A stretch of DNA of 64,000 nucleotides from Bryoerythrophyllum caledonicum (GCA_963971425.1 OZ020523.1:22549105-22613104), one strand, 5' to 3'; numbered from the stretch's first letter, positions 23,322 to 37,820 are shown. Notes: generated from the sequence alone by a model not told the origin. Numbers and translations are program-made.

Positions 23322-23396
23322 AGCTATTTGGAATTAAAATTAGTAAAGTGCAATTCACTGTATGTTTCACTGAAAGCATCATTTAATATGCTTAAA

Positions 23397-23545
23397 AAAT
23401 TTGGACTGTGGAGAACGTTAATGCAGATTACATGGATGTTGTGCAAGGATTCGTACTACTCTGCACATTAGTGTTGCCGAGACCATTATCACTGACACCA
23501 TTTTGAAGAGCTCTAAGAATTGTTGAGAATCCTATTGCGTTTTTT
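23397..23545 (+). repeat. Family E repeat copy
   Basis: The block 'tttggactgtggagaacgtt', then 'ttgtgcaaggattcgtacta', then 'ttttgaagagctctaagaat' matches 21193-21340 in the same order. No terminal structure was recognised. Confidence 0.5.
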
Positions 23546-24283
23546 GAAAAATGTAGATTATTTTTTATCATTCATATAATTATATAATATCATATTGGTT
23601 GTCATTATTGAAGTCTATCATATGCACCTCAATAAACAATTGTTTACTTGTAAGAGCACCCTCAACCATTTTTCAAACCGGCGGATGACGTGGGGGCAAC
23701 AGCCGTAATGTAATCCATTGGCGCTTCAATTGTAGCAGGTGACCTCACCGGGCGAGGGCCATGCCACCTTCTGTGCACTCTGGTGCCGAGAGGGCAATAG
23801 CTCAGGATTAGCGGCCGGGTCTCTCATGATTGGTGTTTTTTTCCAAAAAAAATCTATCTTCCTTTACACAAAGTATGTCAAGTAGTAAACAACACATTGT
23901 TCGTGGGTGGGCTGCCGGAAATCGAGATGGAAGATGAGTGGGGGACGTAAAGAGTTGCAACCAAAATTGCTGCATTTCCAATCGGGTTGCTGGCCGCCGG
24001 GTTAGAGAACCCGTGCCCATGCTCTAACGCCAAAGACAATCCATGGTACATAATCAAGTAGTAGAAGAAGGAAGTCTTTCTTGAGATACTTTCCAACACC
24101 TTGAACGTTTATTTTAGTCAACCTAGCAGTGTTAACGATATCATTGCCATCTTGGTATGCAACTTTCAGATCAACGCGATTGCATGCTCTATCTGTCTCT
24201 ATTTCATATAGCAATTGTAATGAGCAGTCTCGATAAATAGCCCTAGTGGTTTTCAAAGGGCCTTTTAAAACAAAAGAATTTTA
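23546..24283. other. Gene-free stretch
   Basis: 23650-24030 is more GC-rich, with several overlapping short reverse frames, none with a domain I recognise. No RNA gene seen. Confidence 0.3.
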
Positions 24284-24597
24284 AATTCTTTAACACCACA
24301 AAATCGTCACAAGGCTGGGGAGAATCTACAAGTGTAATAGATCATGCACAACAGCTAGTAGTTAATGCACAACACCATCTACACATAGGAGACATTTCAT
24401 GTTAACCCCACTTCACAAAAATCATTGTCGCTCTCCAATGTTTGCACCAATGCAAATGGAAATTGTTCCAATTGAAAGATTTTCACTAGTGCCAGACCAA
24501 AAAAAGTGCATCCAACTCACACACAAGGAGCTATAACCATAAATATATCCAAATCAACTCAAAAACAAGTAGCTCGACGTTAAAGAGGTTAAAGATG
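24284..24597 (+). repeat. Family D MITE, copy 2
   Basis: The body 'gagaatctacaagtgtaata' and 'accccacttcacaaaaatca' aligns with 13170-13462 and 40723-41012. Ends are decayed ('ctttaacacc' and 'cgttaaagaggttaaa'). Confidence 0.6.
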
Positions 24598-25252
24598 TTG
24601 TCCTAAAAGAAATTGGATTTTGTCACGACCACCCCAATAGCAGACCACCAACCCATATTCTTTCGTTGTAGAGGGATAGCCGCAGTGGCTACAAAGGCCA
24701 GGGAGCTCTAGCACTTTTGTCTTTCTCCTAAAACCATACAAAACCAAATTTTCTCCATAAACATCCATTTTTGAGAATTCAGCTCCACAAACATAGAATT
24801 CTACATCCTTTTAGGCGATAGGATGGAGTCCCGGCTATTCATTAGTGGCAATATGGCAATACTGCAACGGCCATCAATGAAATTTGGGCGACATGAAATC
24901 ATAATTTTCCCACTTTTGGGGAGGAATATTCCCTTTTTGAAAAATTTAAAATCGAGATTTGGCTCCAGATCAAAAAAAAAAAGACATAAAAAAGGAAGGG
25001 GGGGGGGGCTGTAGACCACAAAAACTCTCCCAGCCTCCTTTTCGGTGACCAAAAATCAGTGGTTCCAAACAAACACGCTTGTGACCAAACAATATGACAC
25101 ATCCACCCAACTCACTAAACACGTGACTAAACCAACGCCCTCACTCACTAAAAACATGCTTCCAATCCCAGTCCCATTGCAAACGCACTGTACTCCATTC
25201 CTTTCTCCATTTCCTCTGCAATTTGGCTGCACTTTGGCTTGCGAGGGTGGCC

Positions 25253-27070
25253 ATGGCCACGGGCGCTTCTTCGTCACTGGCGGCGCCGGCGCTCGTTTCT
25301 TTCCCCATTACGGGTCGCAAGGACAGCCTCCCCGCAACAGTGCCTCAAGCGGCTGACAACGGTCAAAAATATTCATCGTTCTCTTCTTCAATTCTCGTTG
25401 CTGTTGAATTCATGTCGTTGGTGTCGAATTCATGTCGCTGGTGCTGAATTCATGTCGTTGGTGTTGAATTCATGACGAATTAGGGTTTTGTGAGGTCGCG
25501 GTGGAGGCTTTTTGGTTTTGGAGAATGTGAGTCATGTCATAATTTTGGAGATTTTTTGTTTTTAACAATTTTCTTTTGGAAGGAGAATTAGGGTTTTTTT
25601 TTGGAGATGAAAGGTTGATGATTCAAAGAAGCAAACCCTTTTGAATTGACCAATTAGGAAGATGAAGCTCTAAACACATTTTTTTAAAAAAAAATCTCTT
25701 CATTGATTTTGGGCTTTGAATCTGCATTGATTTCATCGTTTGATATATGTGTTTGAACTTGTCTATTTTTGGGTGAACTGAGAAGTTTTGGGTGAAATCC
25801 TCACACACTTGACTGAAGCTTGTCCTTTCAACAAACCTTGTTTTCTGTACAATGCAAGCCCAAGAATGAATGAAATGAAGTAGTGTCTGTCTTGTATATT
25901 CAAGAATGAGGTTAATCATTGGTAGTGCCTGTGTTTGACTGTTTTTCTTTTTTTATTGTTCGTGTGGTGTGTGTGTGTTTAGGGGGTTTCACGACGTCGA
26001 AGAGAGGTCCGTTGATAGCCGACATCCCGTTGGAGTACATCAGGCGGCCGCTGCTGCGAACCAGGAACAATGATCCAGAGAAGGTGAAGCAGTTGATGGA
26101 GAGCATTGCCGAGATTGGCCTTCAGGAGCCGGTCAGTTATTCCACATCTTCTCCTCTCAACTAATCCCATTCTCCTCATTATCCTCGCTATCCTCTTCAG
26201 TACCCTAATTATTCTATTGCTTGTATGAGACACAATGTAAGTACGGTTAATCTTTACTAGGATTGGTGCTACTCATGTGATATGATATCCACAACATGCC
26301 TTGTATTAAAAATAGTCCAAACAATTAGTGCATCTAGGAGTACGAATTGTCAGGGGCTTTGGATAATGATCTGATTTGCATATCTTGATTTTATGTGTAG
26401 ATTTTCACTCCTGAATTTTGTTGTGGATTATGTGCCAGATTGACGTGTTGGAGGTGGAGGGTGAATATTATGGTATACACGTCTACTGTTTTACCAAATT
26501 GGCAAACCTTTCTAGACATAAATTCGGATATTTTAATACCATTTTGCGTACTCCAACCAGAGGTTGTTTTATTAGTTCTTAACGGGAAAATTATGATAAA
26601 TTAGTTAACTAAAGGTAACACACTTGGCAATGCGGAACTGTAGGAGGGTGGTAAATTGGCATTTTTGTCGTGTGAATGGCAGGGTTTTCCGGGTGCCATA
26701 GATATGAAGCGCACCAGAAGCTGGGATTGCCCACAATCAAGTGCAAAATTCGGAGAGGAACTCGGGAAACATTGAGGTGCTATTTTTTAAAGTCCCTGTA
26801 CATTGAGTTCCATGATAGTTTTCCTTTTTGTTATCAGAGGTGGTAGGGTTTGGGGTTTAGGGTGTTCACTTGCACATTGCTGGACATAATTTCGATCGTC
26901 TCAAGCTTCTTGAATTAAGTGTTACCTCATCCCAACTTTCCGAGCACCCCTTGATCATGAGAGAAAAGTTTTGTCCTCCACAGTCATGACTTGAGACAAT
27001 ATTGTCTGATTGTTCGCTTGTGTTCCTGAGCCTTTGAATTTGTGGTCAATGCAGGCACCACCTTCGGTAA
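25253..27070 (+). CDS. SRX: Sulfiredoxin, probably plastid-targeted, five exons
   Basis: Exons 25253-25361, 25983-26131, 26439-26472, 26683-26776 and 27055-27070 join in phase to 133 residues. Every junction is GT-AG. The enzyme reduces over-oxidised (sulfinic) 2-Cys peroxiredoxin using ATP and a thiol donor. The core 'GPLIADIPLEYIRRPLLR', 'DPEKVKQLMESI', 'GLQEP|IDVLEVEGEYYG' and the active-site 'FSGCHRYEAHQKLG' with its single essential Cys are all present. It ends in 'ETLRHHLR', as the family does. Residues 1-36 are rich in Ser and Ala and poor in acidic residues, as in a chloroplast transit peptide. The last exon is only 16 bases ('HHLR' and stop). No defect was found. Confidence 0.93.
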
Positions 27071-28729
27071 CTTACATGAACGAGGTGATTGTTGTAGCTA
27101 CCAGTTCACTGATGTTGGATCCGAAAACAATAAAAGCAGAGAATATTGTCTCTCCTGTTTCTCTCCAATCAAGTCTCCAAACCCTCAGAGTGTGCATGAA
27201 ATGAGGGAGCCATTGGGGATGAAAGGTCACAAAGCAAGCCGTTACGCCCGCTCAGTTTTTTTCTCTCCTTCTGTTCTTTCTTCTCCTTCCTCACGGCTCT
27301 TCTCAACGGTTGAGCCCTCTTTGAGGTACGGTTTCTGTCGTTTACCTTCTCACCTTCGATCGCCTCACCGTTTGAGCTGAAACCTTTGGTCTTCTCCATT
27401 GAAACCTTGGTTGACATCTTTTGTTTGGAGACCTCTGTTTTTCAGTAGAATGTTTGGGTGTCCTATATGTAAAGTTTCAATGAGATGTCGTCTCTTTTGA
27501 CTGCTCTTTCCTCACTCTGAATAGCTTAAGGATCTTCACGTCAGAGTCCTTCATGGAAGGAAGTCAAAGTAGCTCTAGTTGTTCATGAGAATGAGATATT
27601 GTGAATATGAGGAGCAGCTTTTTTCTCCTTTGAGCTACTTAGAGCTGGTTTAACACAAGGAGGTGTAACTTACTCAAACTTTGGGATGATTGCTCTGTTA
27701 TGGCCCGCCTTTTGTTGCTTGCTTCTAAGCTAAGGTACTGGATGATGTGGAAAAGAATCCATGTGCGTGTGTGGTGATAGAATTTAGCTCCACCTTTACA
27801 TTGACTATGAAGTGCCCACTTTCTTTCAGAGTCCAGGATGGTGAGGTGAAATTATAGGAGGGGTCAACATGAGTTCATGTTGCCAAGAACCGCCTGTGCC
27901 AGATTTGCAGGCGAGAGGTATTATCACTCAATTCACACCAAAGTAACCTTTTTATCATGACAAGTATTTGTTGTACATCCTTCACAATATTAATAAATAT
28001 TTATTTTTCACTGATAGCCAATAGAATTGCACTTTCTACCCAAGTGTTGTCATATTTTCCGACGGATAGTGAATGAGTTATGAATTTTCATGTCATTGTA
28101 TTTTCAATTCCTGGTAAAGTCACTTGGAGTTTGAATAATTAGTTGGAAATGTTGGATCCAGCCTCTTCTTGTCCTCCAAGAAGGGAGAGTTGGAGATGGC
28201 AAACCTCCAATGGTGATTATGGAAAATTCTATGGTCCTCAACATAGAGAAGTAAAATATTACAACCAACTCCCTCAAATCAAATTTTACACTAACTTTCA
28301 TATTTCGTGTTGGTAACACAAAATATGGATGTCAATAAAGGCCTAAATGTGGCTAATACTAGACGTAATCCTAACATTGTTTGTCAACTGTAGTAAACTT
28401 GTCGAGTAGAGGTTAAGTTATATGTGTACATTTAGTGTAAGGTTCCCCTAGGTCATGACATTTACCTCATTGTGTAGCATACACTAAATTTCAACTTGTT
28501 TATATTTAGAGTGAGCTATTTTGTGAGGTAAATATCAAGTCACATTGATTTCCATAATTCAAGTAGGAGTGAGTCCAGAATCACACTTGATTGGCTATAG
28601 AATTTAAGCATATGTGTGTCTAAAAATAGAATATGTCTTCCAGTTAAAGAGATTGTTTGTCTTGAAAGTGTATATCTAAAAATTTCTATATAGTTCTCAT
28701 GGTTTGATTTTGATGGAGGGATGTTAGTT
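27071..28729. other. 3' flank of the sulfiredoxin gene, no gene supported
   Basis: 27071-27470 is probably 3' untranslated sequence or readthrough. Frames at 27042-27417 are open on both strands but have no domain. 28400-28540 carries 'tttacctcattgtgtagca' and 'gtgaggtaaatatcaagtca' blocks related to sequences near 29240 (an old repeat). Confidence 0.3.
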
Positions 28730-28857
28730 TGTGAAAAAACAAGAGGTTCACAAGGATTGCGCAAAGAAGTGCGAGGATTTAAGCAATGAGCTCCAACTCA
28801 CCAAATGTCACTTGGAAAAGCTCAAAATTACATTGGGCCGGAGTATTGCTGACACTG
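28730..28857 (+). other. Possible exon of an unknown gene
   Basis: The open segment reads 'KKQEVHKDCAKKCEDLSNEL' and 'LTKCHLEKLKITLGRSIADTG', which looks like a short helical, possibly coiled-coil piece. It ends at a usable donor ('gacactg|gtactttc'). A second open segment at about 30290-30520 also ends at a strong donor. I do not recognise the protein and cannot show that the two belong together. Confidence 0.25.
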
Positions 28858-30289
28858 GTACTTTCTCCATTAATATTCATGATTTTCATCACGGTTTAGG
28901 GTGTAGGGTTTAGGACTTAAGGTGATGAAAAAGCATGTCATGTCAGGGATACTTTTACCCAAATTTTGTATTCCTTGATCCTCGTGTGCTAAATAATAAA
29001 GACTCAAGTGTTCGTGACAATTGCTATTGTCTATAACATTCTTGCAAAAAAATGTAGAATCACATGGGAGAAATTTGGAAAGTGGTTTGGGGTTTGGATG
29101 TGCATCAATGATATTTGATGGTCCTCATATTGTAAGGTTTTAGACATTGACATTAGACATTTATATTGGTGGCTTGGCATTTATTGTCACTTCCCTTACT
29201 TTGTATTTCACTCTAAATGTACTCAAGTTGAAAGTTTAAGTGTATTATATAATGAGGTAAAATCATTGAATGTCAAGCCAAGCTAAGAGGGGTTGAAGAA
29301 ACTTTGCACCTCATCTTGCCATTAATTATGTAGCCACACAATAAGTGCTCAAACGTAATTTTTGTGAATGTGACATAAAATGTACATATGTAACTTATTG
29401 TCTACTCCAAAAACTTACTAAATTTAACAAAAGTATTATATTTACTTTTAATGCTAGCCACATTTAGGCTTATATTGACATTTAAAATTTGTGCTTGTAT
29501 TTAGTGTTGCCAATGCTACATACCATAGTTAGTGTAGCTTTGATGGTCCTAGTAAAATTTGCCTTGTAGCTGCAACACCTAATTAGATTCCCAATTCTCA
29601 TCATCTTTTTAAACATCTCTATTGATTTATTCCTTTTTTGTGTACCAATTCCATTTTGTCATATGTTGATTGTTTGTTTTTTGTTTGTTTTTTTGTTTGT
29701 TTTTTTTTTCCCCTTCCATGAATCACTTACTCCATTTGCATGAGTCTGTTCCAATCCAAACAAACAACTCATCATGTAGTAATTTCCTTCACAAGCTTCA
29801 AAACATAAGGTTGCCTTAGCATTGATGTCATGATGTCTCATACTACGGCAAAATATATATATAAAAGAAGTTGCCAAATTTTTTGAAAACTATCTTTTAC
29901 TTGGTTTAAAGAAATCAAGAATATTCATAGTACCAAAATTTTATTTTAAAAAACAAATAAACATCTGGCACTACAATGTTAAATCTAACCCTAGGGCAAT
30001 TTTATGATTGGCTATTGTGAAACCACAATCAAAGCTACACTAATTATGGTATTTAGTAATGGCATTTAATCAAAAGTGTACAACACCCTTTCATTTTAGG
30101 GTGGATATGTAGCTTCAAGTTGTGTCGCTTATCTTTAAAGGTCACACAAACATATGTACATTGAAGTTACATTTCTATGTAAAATAATTGTATTTTGTAT
30201 GGTTAAATGCCATGTATTGAGTCCAACCATACTAATTGTTAGCTAACAAGTGTTTTTTATACTTATGGTGTAAAGATTGGAAACAAGAT
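28858..30289. repeat. Family F repeat region (inverted fragments)
   Basis: The 'ggcttggcatttattgtcac' and 'gaatgtcaagccaagc' segments near 29171 and 29267 are partly inverted. 'ccatagttagtgtagctttg' (about 29523) is mirrored by 'caaagctacactaattatgg' (about 30032). This suggests an eroded DNA element of about 1 kb. No coding sequence seen. Confidence 0.4.
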
Positions 30290-30520
30290 AAATCACGTTG
30301 CATGAGACCCTCTTCACCAAAGTTGGGGCAATGCAAGTGCCTTGCAAAGCCCGGGCCTTTAAGTGGCGACATGTATGTGACGGAGATGATGAACCAGTTC
30401 AACGGAGCACATCGCCATGACCCACAAATGTTGCACGATCACATCAAACGCAACCATCCACACCTTGTCAAGAAGATTCCACCGTACGCCTTGCTCAAAA
30501 CAAGCCAAAATCACCGGTAA
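30290..30520 (+). other. Possible exon of an unknown gene
   Basis: The frame reads 'KLGQCKCLAKPGPLSGDMYV', then 'EMMNQFNGAHRHDPQMLHDH', then 'KRNHPHLVKKIPPYALL' and stays open to a strong donor ('caccg|gtaagttt', about 30519). His/Cys residues are frequent but no zinc-finger spacing is clear. It may be part of a lost or transposon-related gene. Function unknown. Confidence 0.3.
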
Positions 30521-30956
30521 GTTTATCTTTCGTAATCACCATGGCTGCCTCCATTCACTACACTATGGTATTAGACATTTTCTATTATTAATCTAACTAT
30601 ATGGCTCACTCTAAGTTGAAATGTTGTGTGAGGTCAATATCAAAATTTATCATCACTATTTCATATAAATCAATATTATGTTCACAAGAAAATGCTTTTT
30701 TAATCAAAAATTGACATTTTCCTACTTTTTCTTACAATATATGGTCGAATTTGACTCCTCCATCCAATTCTTTTGGTGCTTCAATCCTTTAAGGCCGAGC
30801 AACCAGGGTCATATTTGGAAATTTTGGAATGTAGCCATCAAAAAGATTTTGGAGTTAGAATCTTTCTGTTGGCTACATTCAGAAATTTCTAGAGACGACC
30901 AGAATTGGGTGGCTCAGCCTCAATGGGTGAACTCTTCCACGTTCGTCACAAACCAC
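30521..30956. other. Spacer, no gene
   Basis: A motif 'caatcctttaaggccgagca' at 30781 resembles a TTAACCC-type element end. The remainder is featureless. Confidence 0.3.
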
Positions 30957-31155
30957 ATATACAAGCACGTATTTTTCTCTGTAATATATAAAATATTTAT
31001 TAAAGTTTAGCAAGACTTACACCTTTGGATTAAAGATTCATCAACTAACATGTTTCATTCGGAGGTCATTTCAATCAATCTCAATATCTTATCATGTTCA
31101 AATACGACACCATACATGTAGAATACAACCGCATGTTCTGACATTTTAGGGTTAA
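30957..31155 (+). repeat. Family A MITE, copy 8
   Basis: Forward core ('acttacacctttggattaaa', 'ggaggtcatttcaatcaatc', 'catgttcaaatacgacacca') closed by 'ctgacattttagggttaac'. The left end is not preserved. Confidence 0.75.
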
Positions 31156-31198
31156 CTGGGTTATGATGGAAAACGTGCGTGTTGGTTGTTGAAGGGGA

Positions 31199-31840
31199 GT
31201 GGATCAAAGTGACGATGAAAGTGTGGGATGCGCACCTGTTAAGATGGGTTGTGGAGGAGGATCAAGGTCGTCATCACAATCACCGAGATCGGCCCGGGGC
31301 CGTGGTGATAAGCGAGGTTGCGGAGTACCAGGATCAAGGTCAAGGACGGCATCACCATCAACGAGATCACAATCACCTCGATCTGCAAGGGGCCGTGGAA
31401 CTCGCAGCAAACAGAGAGCATGTGCTCCACCCAAGCAAAGAGGGAATGTTTATGTTGGTGGCCCAGCTCTCAAACACACCGCTGGAGGCGGCATCAATCT
31501 ACCTCCTACTCAACGCTACGATTTCTACCGCTATTTTGGTAGTTGCTTCTCATCCCTATGTACAAAAGCATACTTGACTCGGCAGCAGCTCATGTGCATA
31601 ATGTGTATGGTAGGCAACGCTATTTGCCCACGCATGTGTATGGTAGGCGATCCTATTCCCCCATCCATACACACATGTGCACATGCTATTCCCACATCCA
31701 TACACACAATGTGCGCTCAACTTTCTTCTCTTCATTTATACAGATGTTATCCCCTACCAAGAAGTTTGAATGATTTATTTGAGGTGAGTCAAGCGAAACA
31801 TATTTATGTTCGAGAGTATTTAGGAGCTTACATATCCTGA
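31199..31840 (+). CDS. Hypothetical Ser/Arg/Gly-rich open frame
   Basis: The frame begins with GTG at 31199, not ATG, so the true start is unknown. It is open for 213 codons and contains two copies of 'SQSPRSARGRG' (about residues 26-36 and 58-68), made by an imperfect DNA duplication of about 110 bases. Next come 'GNVYVGGPALKHTAGGG' and a Cys-rich low-complexity part. RS/RG repeats occur in RNA-binding proteins, but no RNA-binding domain is present. Two other frames are also open here, which weakens the case. It could be a fragment of an expressed gene, a transposon gene or a chance frame. Confidence 0.25.
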   Translation: MDQSDDESVGCAPVKMGCGGGSRSSSQSPRSARGRGDKRGCGVPGSRSRTASPSTRSQSPRSARGRGTRSKQRACAPPKQRGNVYVGGPALKHTAGGGINLPPTQRYDFYRYFGSCFSSLCTKAYLTRQQLMCIMCMVGNAICPRMCMVGDPIPPSIHTCAHAIPTSIHTMCAQLSSLHLYRCYPLPRSLNDLFEVSQAKHIYVREYLGAYIS

Positions 31841-32472
31841 GAATTTTCTAATGAAGATGCAATGATGTTTGTCATTGTGAAGGGTATGCTGGACAAGGAG
31901 CCAAAACAGGCAAAGGTTGGCATTCTGTCAAGGTTCCGCAGACGAAAACTCCATTAGACAATCAGATTAGACCCAAGTGTCACCAATCAAAATAAATTAC
32001 AGCTCTCCCATCTGAGAAATTTAGATGCGGCACACATTTTCCATGCACATAGACTTGTACGTCAAAAAGTTTGACAAATGATATGATACATGCAGATCAA
32101 CTCTTGGTGAGATTGATGAAATGAGCACAGCATTCACATGACAAGTAATTTCTACACTCGGCTGCCAATTGGCGGCAGCCTCGTTCACTTGATTTCATTT
32201 TAATAAATTTGTAATGTATATACAAGCGAATAAAACAAGATGGGCGTGCGCTCCACCACAAGTGCTATACAACCAGGGCACGCACGCTACTACCTTCACA
32301 AATAATACTTAGCAGATCTGCTACAGAAACTCCTTGTGCAATACGCACGAAGCGCAGCGCACCGGGTTCCCACTACAACTCGGAAACTACAATTGTCTGG
32401 CTATGGATGAAAAGGAATTGCTGGAATCCTTTCCTCGGGAACTACAGAGTATCTGACCTTGCAAACACGCGC
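31841..32472. other. 3' flank of the protease gene, no gene
   Basis: The part next to 32472 should hold the 3' untranslated region of the reverse-strand protease gene. I see no other feature. Confidence 0.35.
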
Positions 32473-34739
<2,267 letters not shown>

Positions 34740-35139
34740 CGCGACGAATCAACACCTCAAGGCTGAAAAACCTCCACAGCACCGACCAAGACAGGGTTTG
34801 CTCTGCTTGAAACGCTGTAACTTCGCCGATTATGTACCGTTTTGGAAGCGGCGAGCTGCGTTGGATGCGTCTCCGGCACGGGAATCGATCGATGGGAGTC
34901 CTATCCGGCACGGCAGCCAGAGCGAGGAACGGATGCGTGAGGAGTGATCACGAGAGCGTGCTTTGCGTCTGCAGGGGAGGCGGGTGGTGACCTCTTGATA
35001 TAAGGGCTTTTGGAAGTGCTGCCCGGGACCGTGCCCGAAACTTTTCGCTTGCTGCCCCTTCCGGGACGTGCAGACTTTTCGTCCGGGGTTTACTTTTACT
35101 TTTGCTCTCGCCTTTTTTTAGTGTGACGGGAAGTTCCAA
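34740..35139 (-). other. 5' flank of the protease gene
   Basis: GC-rich sequence upstream of the ATG at 34739, with a pyrimidine/purine bias. On the reverse strand 'cccttatatcaag' (about 34992-35004) is a TATA-like element 250 bases upstream of the ATG. No other gene seen. Confidence 0.35.
34994..35002 (-). promoter_or_regulatory. Possible TATA box of the protease gene
   Basis: Read on the reverse strand it is 'cttatatca', the only TATA-like motif in this GC-rich flank. This is a motif match only. Confidence 0.3.
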
Positions 35140-36729
35140 GATTATTGCGGGAATCTTCGTATTACTTTCGCCTTTTACCTTTTGCCTTCTAATCGTTTCC
35201 TAGATCCCAAACTTTTACATTCTTTGTACATTTTTAACGTTTTTTGGATGATAGAATGACAGAATGAATATGTTGATAGTGAAGTCACCACTAGTTTGAA
35301 TGTGGTGTCCCTCTTTTTTTTAATTTGGTATTTTATTTTTTATTAATATATATCTTTAGATTTGGAAGAATTTGGTAGTCTTTAAAGTCAGTCTATAATA
35401 GTTTTATTTAAAGGAGAAGTCTCCTTGTATTTTAAATTTTGAGTTGCCTTTTTTCCTTTGAGTTGATTGTAGATTTTAAAAGCTATTTAAGGTTGATTGG
35501 CATAATAAAAGAAGTCTTAACTCATAGTGTCTTTGCTCTACTTTACATATAACTTTGATGTATTTCCTGTTAATATGTAGTACTTTGAAATATTTATTTT
35601 CTATTGGTTGTGTGGTATTCTATACTACTACTTTGTGTCACTTGGACTAATACGGAGAATTCAAACTAATTTTGGAGTTAAAATAAAGTTCAAGTCAAAT
35701 CAGTTGCAATGAGTTGAAGATCTCATGGGCAACTCATAGTAACTCATGGAAACAATGTAACATATACCTTGCCAGTTACGTTTTTGGTGAAATAGGAAAA
35801 GAACACTGTACCAGGCAAACAATTTTCATGACAAATGAAACTACAGTTCACAAACAGTTAACTTAATGTGTAAGTTTTGGATTGAATTGACGTAAACTAC
35901 CTTATTGGTGTGGGTATCTCAGCACCGTTTGATGACAAAACACATGATGAAAGACTGAATCGTGCAGCAAGCAATTTGACACCTGCTCGGATGAACACAC
36001 CATCATGTAAGTTATTGCGTCCTACAATTTTTTTTGGAAAGCCCACAAAAAGAAAAGGAGAAAAGGGGCCGGGGGTTGGGAAAGACCATCTGACTGATGT
36101 GAAGCATTTTTACCTTTTTTATCATCTACACAAGCTACACTATTTAGTGCGGGTGGAAAACAATTTTACATAAGGCTATCATGTTCTTCCGATGAAAAGA
36201 ATCTATTTTCACAAAGAAGTGGTACGGTACGCATCACGTTAGATAAATCCCTCGAATTTCCCATAAATTTTGGACACTCTCCATCGTGAATTAATTATGT
36301 ACAAAACTGACCCAGGCGTAGGGTATTGGTAATATTTTTGTCGAAGTAGCAATACCACCACTACTCTAAATTTAATGTTTAGTGTAGGCACATTATACAA
36401 TTTATAAATGCTACAATTTTTTACTCTTGATGAATATTTTTACCAATCATATTGAAAAATAATCACCCTCTTTATATAGTACAGATAGTTGTACTCCCAC
36501 TAAAATCATCTTCAAAAGTGAAAAGTTATAGTGCTTTCAAATCATAAAGTACCACTACACCAAACATCATATTCAGTGTAAAGAAATCCTTCACTAAAGA
36601 AATCCCTTCACAATAATAAGCTACAATCTCATGTAAAAACACATATGCACCCACACCAAAATGTGTAGAATGAAGAGTGTACACTTTTTGTCACTGTAAT
36701 TCATATGTGTAGGTGGGGTGGTTGTGGAT
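35140..36729. other. Gene-free AT-rich stretch
   Basis: Low-complexity T-rich sequence at 35150-35700 and no domain-bearing frame. The segment at 36550-36600 ('ccactacaccaaacatcat', 'attcagtgta') resembles motifs near 39600 and may be a remnant of another MITE. Confidence 0.3.
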
Positions 36730-37010
36730 CGATTTGACAGGACATCCCCCACGCTTGGACTTACCGGGTGGGGGATGAGGTGGTGGGGCCAAAACCTGGC
36801 CCCTATTTTGTTTTTGAATGGGGGCCTAAATTTAGCCAAAGGGATTCCTACAGACTAAATTGGGGCCGTAGGCCTCAATTTTGTGAAAAAAAAAGCCAAA
36901 AAAAGCCTATGACCCCCCCAAAATGGGAGGGCCAGAGAAATGAACCCATGCAAGTAAGACGGGGGCCCACCTCGGGTAAGTCCGAGCGTGGGGGACGTCC
37001 TGTCCGCGCC
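36730..37010 (+). mobile_element. Family B Mutator-like MITE, copy 2 (subtype 2)
   Basis: It is flanked by a perfect 9-bp duplication GTTGTGGAT (36721-36729 and 37011-37019). The ends are 'ttgacaggacatcccccacg' and, inverted, 'ggacaggacgtcccccacg'. The body has the family landmarks 'gaggtggtggggccaaaacc' and 'gggagggccagagaaatga'. It belongs to the subtype whose ends carry GACAGGA..CCCCCCACGC instead of CCAGGGCAAATTGACCCCC. Confidence 0.9.
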
Positions 37011-37019
37011 GTTGTGGAT

Positions 37020-37820
37020 AGTAACATTGAGCTACACTATGCTTCCACGTTTTGTAATCAAATTGCATTTTGGTGCCCTAATGGGTTTAGATGTGCTGTT
37101 CAATCTGTCATGATGTCCATAGTGAAGTAAAAAGTCCAATTCCTAGCATAAGCAAGTGTCAATTTGGCCCACTAATCATAAGTGTCGTAACACCCGCTCT
37201 GTTGTTGTGCATATTCATTTGAACATTGCTTCTTGGAAGAATAACACTCTTGATCCTTCACGATAATTATCTCTTCCAAGTGGGACTTACGATTTGTCAC
37301 GCACGTAATCCCAGGCAAAGCAGGTGTTACACTGCGCGGTCCTCGCCGTACACAGAAAATATGTTTCTTACTGGAACTGAAAGATATTCTCCAGCAGTTA
37401 CAGGTTGGAGAGTAATGGGCCGTCATTTTGTTCCATTTTGTTCCAAGCAGATGTCTTGGCCACAACATGCATGGAATGTGCCCATCACAATGCCCATCAA
37501 TCTTATGCAAGTTTCCTCCCACAATGTTACATGATCCAACAATGCAGAATGAGACTTATTCTTCTTCCCACGACTTGTGCAACTTATTCCCTTTGCAGAA
37601 AATCACAGTGAATCACTTGATGGCTAACTGCCAATCAGGGCCCCAAGAAACGGAAAGAACCTGCTAGAATCTCGTCAACTTGAGTCACTCCTAAAACCCA
37701 TGCCAAGTTTCCCACTATTCTCACAAAAACGCTTCAAGGATCTGTGCTGCTGCAACGAGGTTCTGGTTTTGTGGGTGGATGAATGCCCTCGTTGGTGATT
37801 GTATAGCCCTAGTATTAATC
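37020..37820. other. Gene-free stretch
   Basis: Overlapping frames on both strands at 37172-37667 are open for about 100 codons but without a recognisable domain. No RNA gene. Confidence 0.3.
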
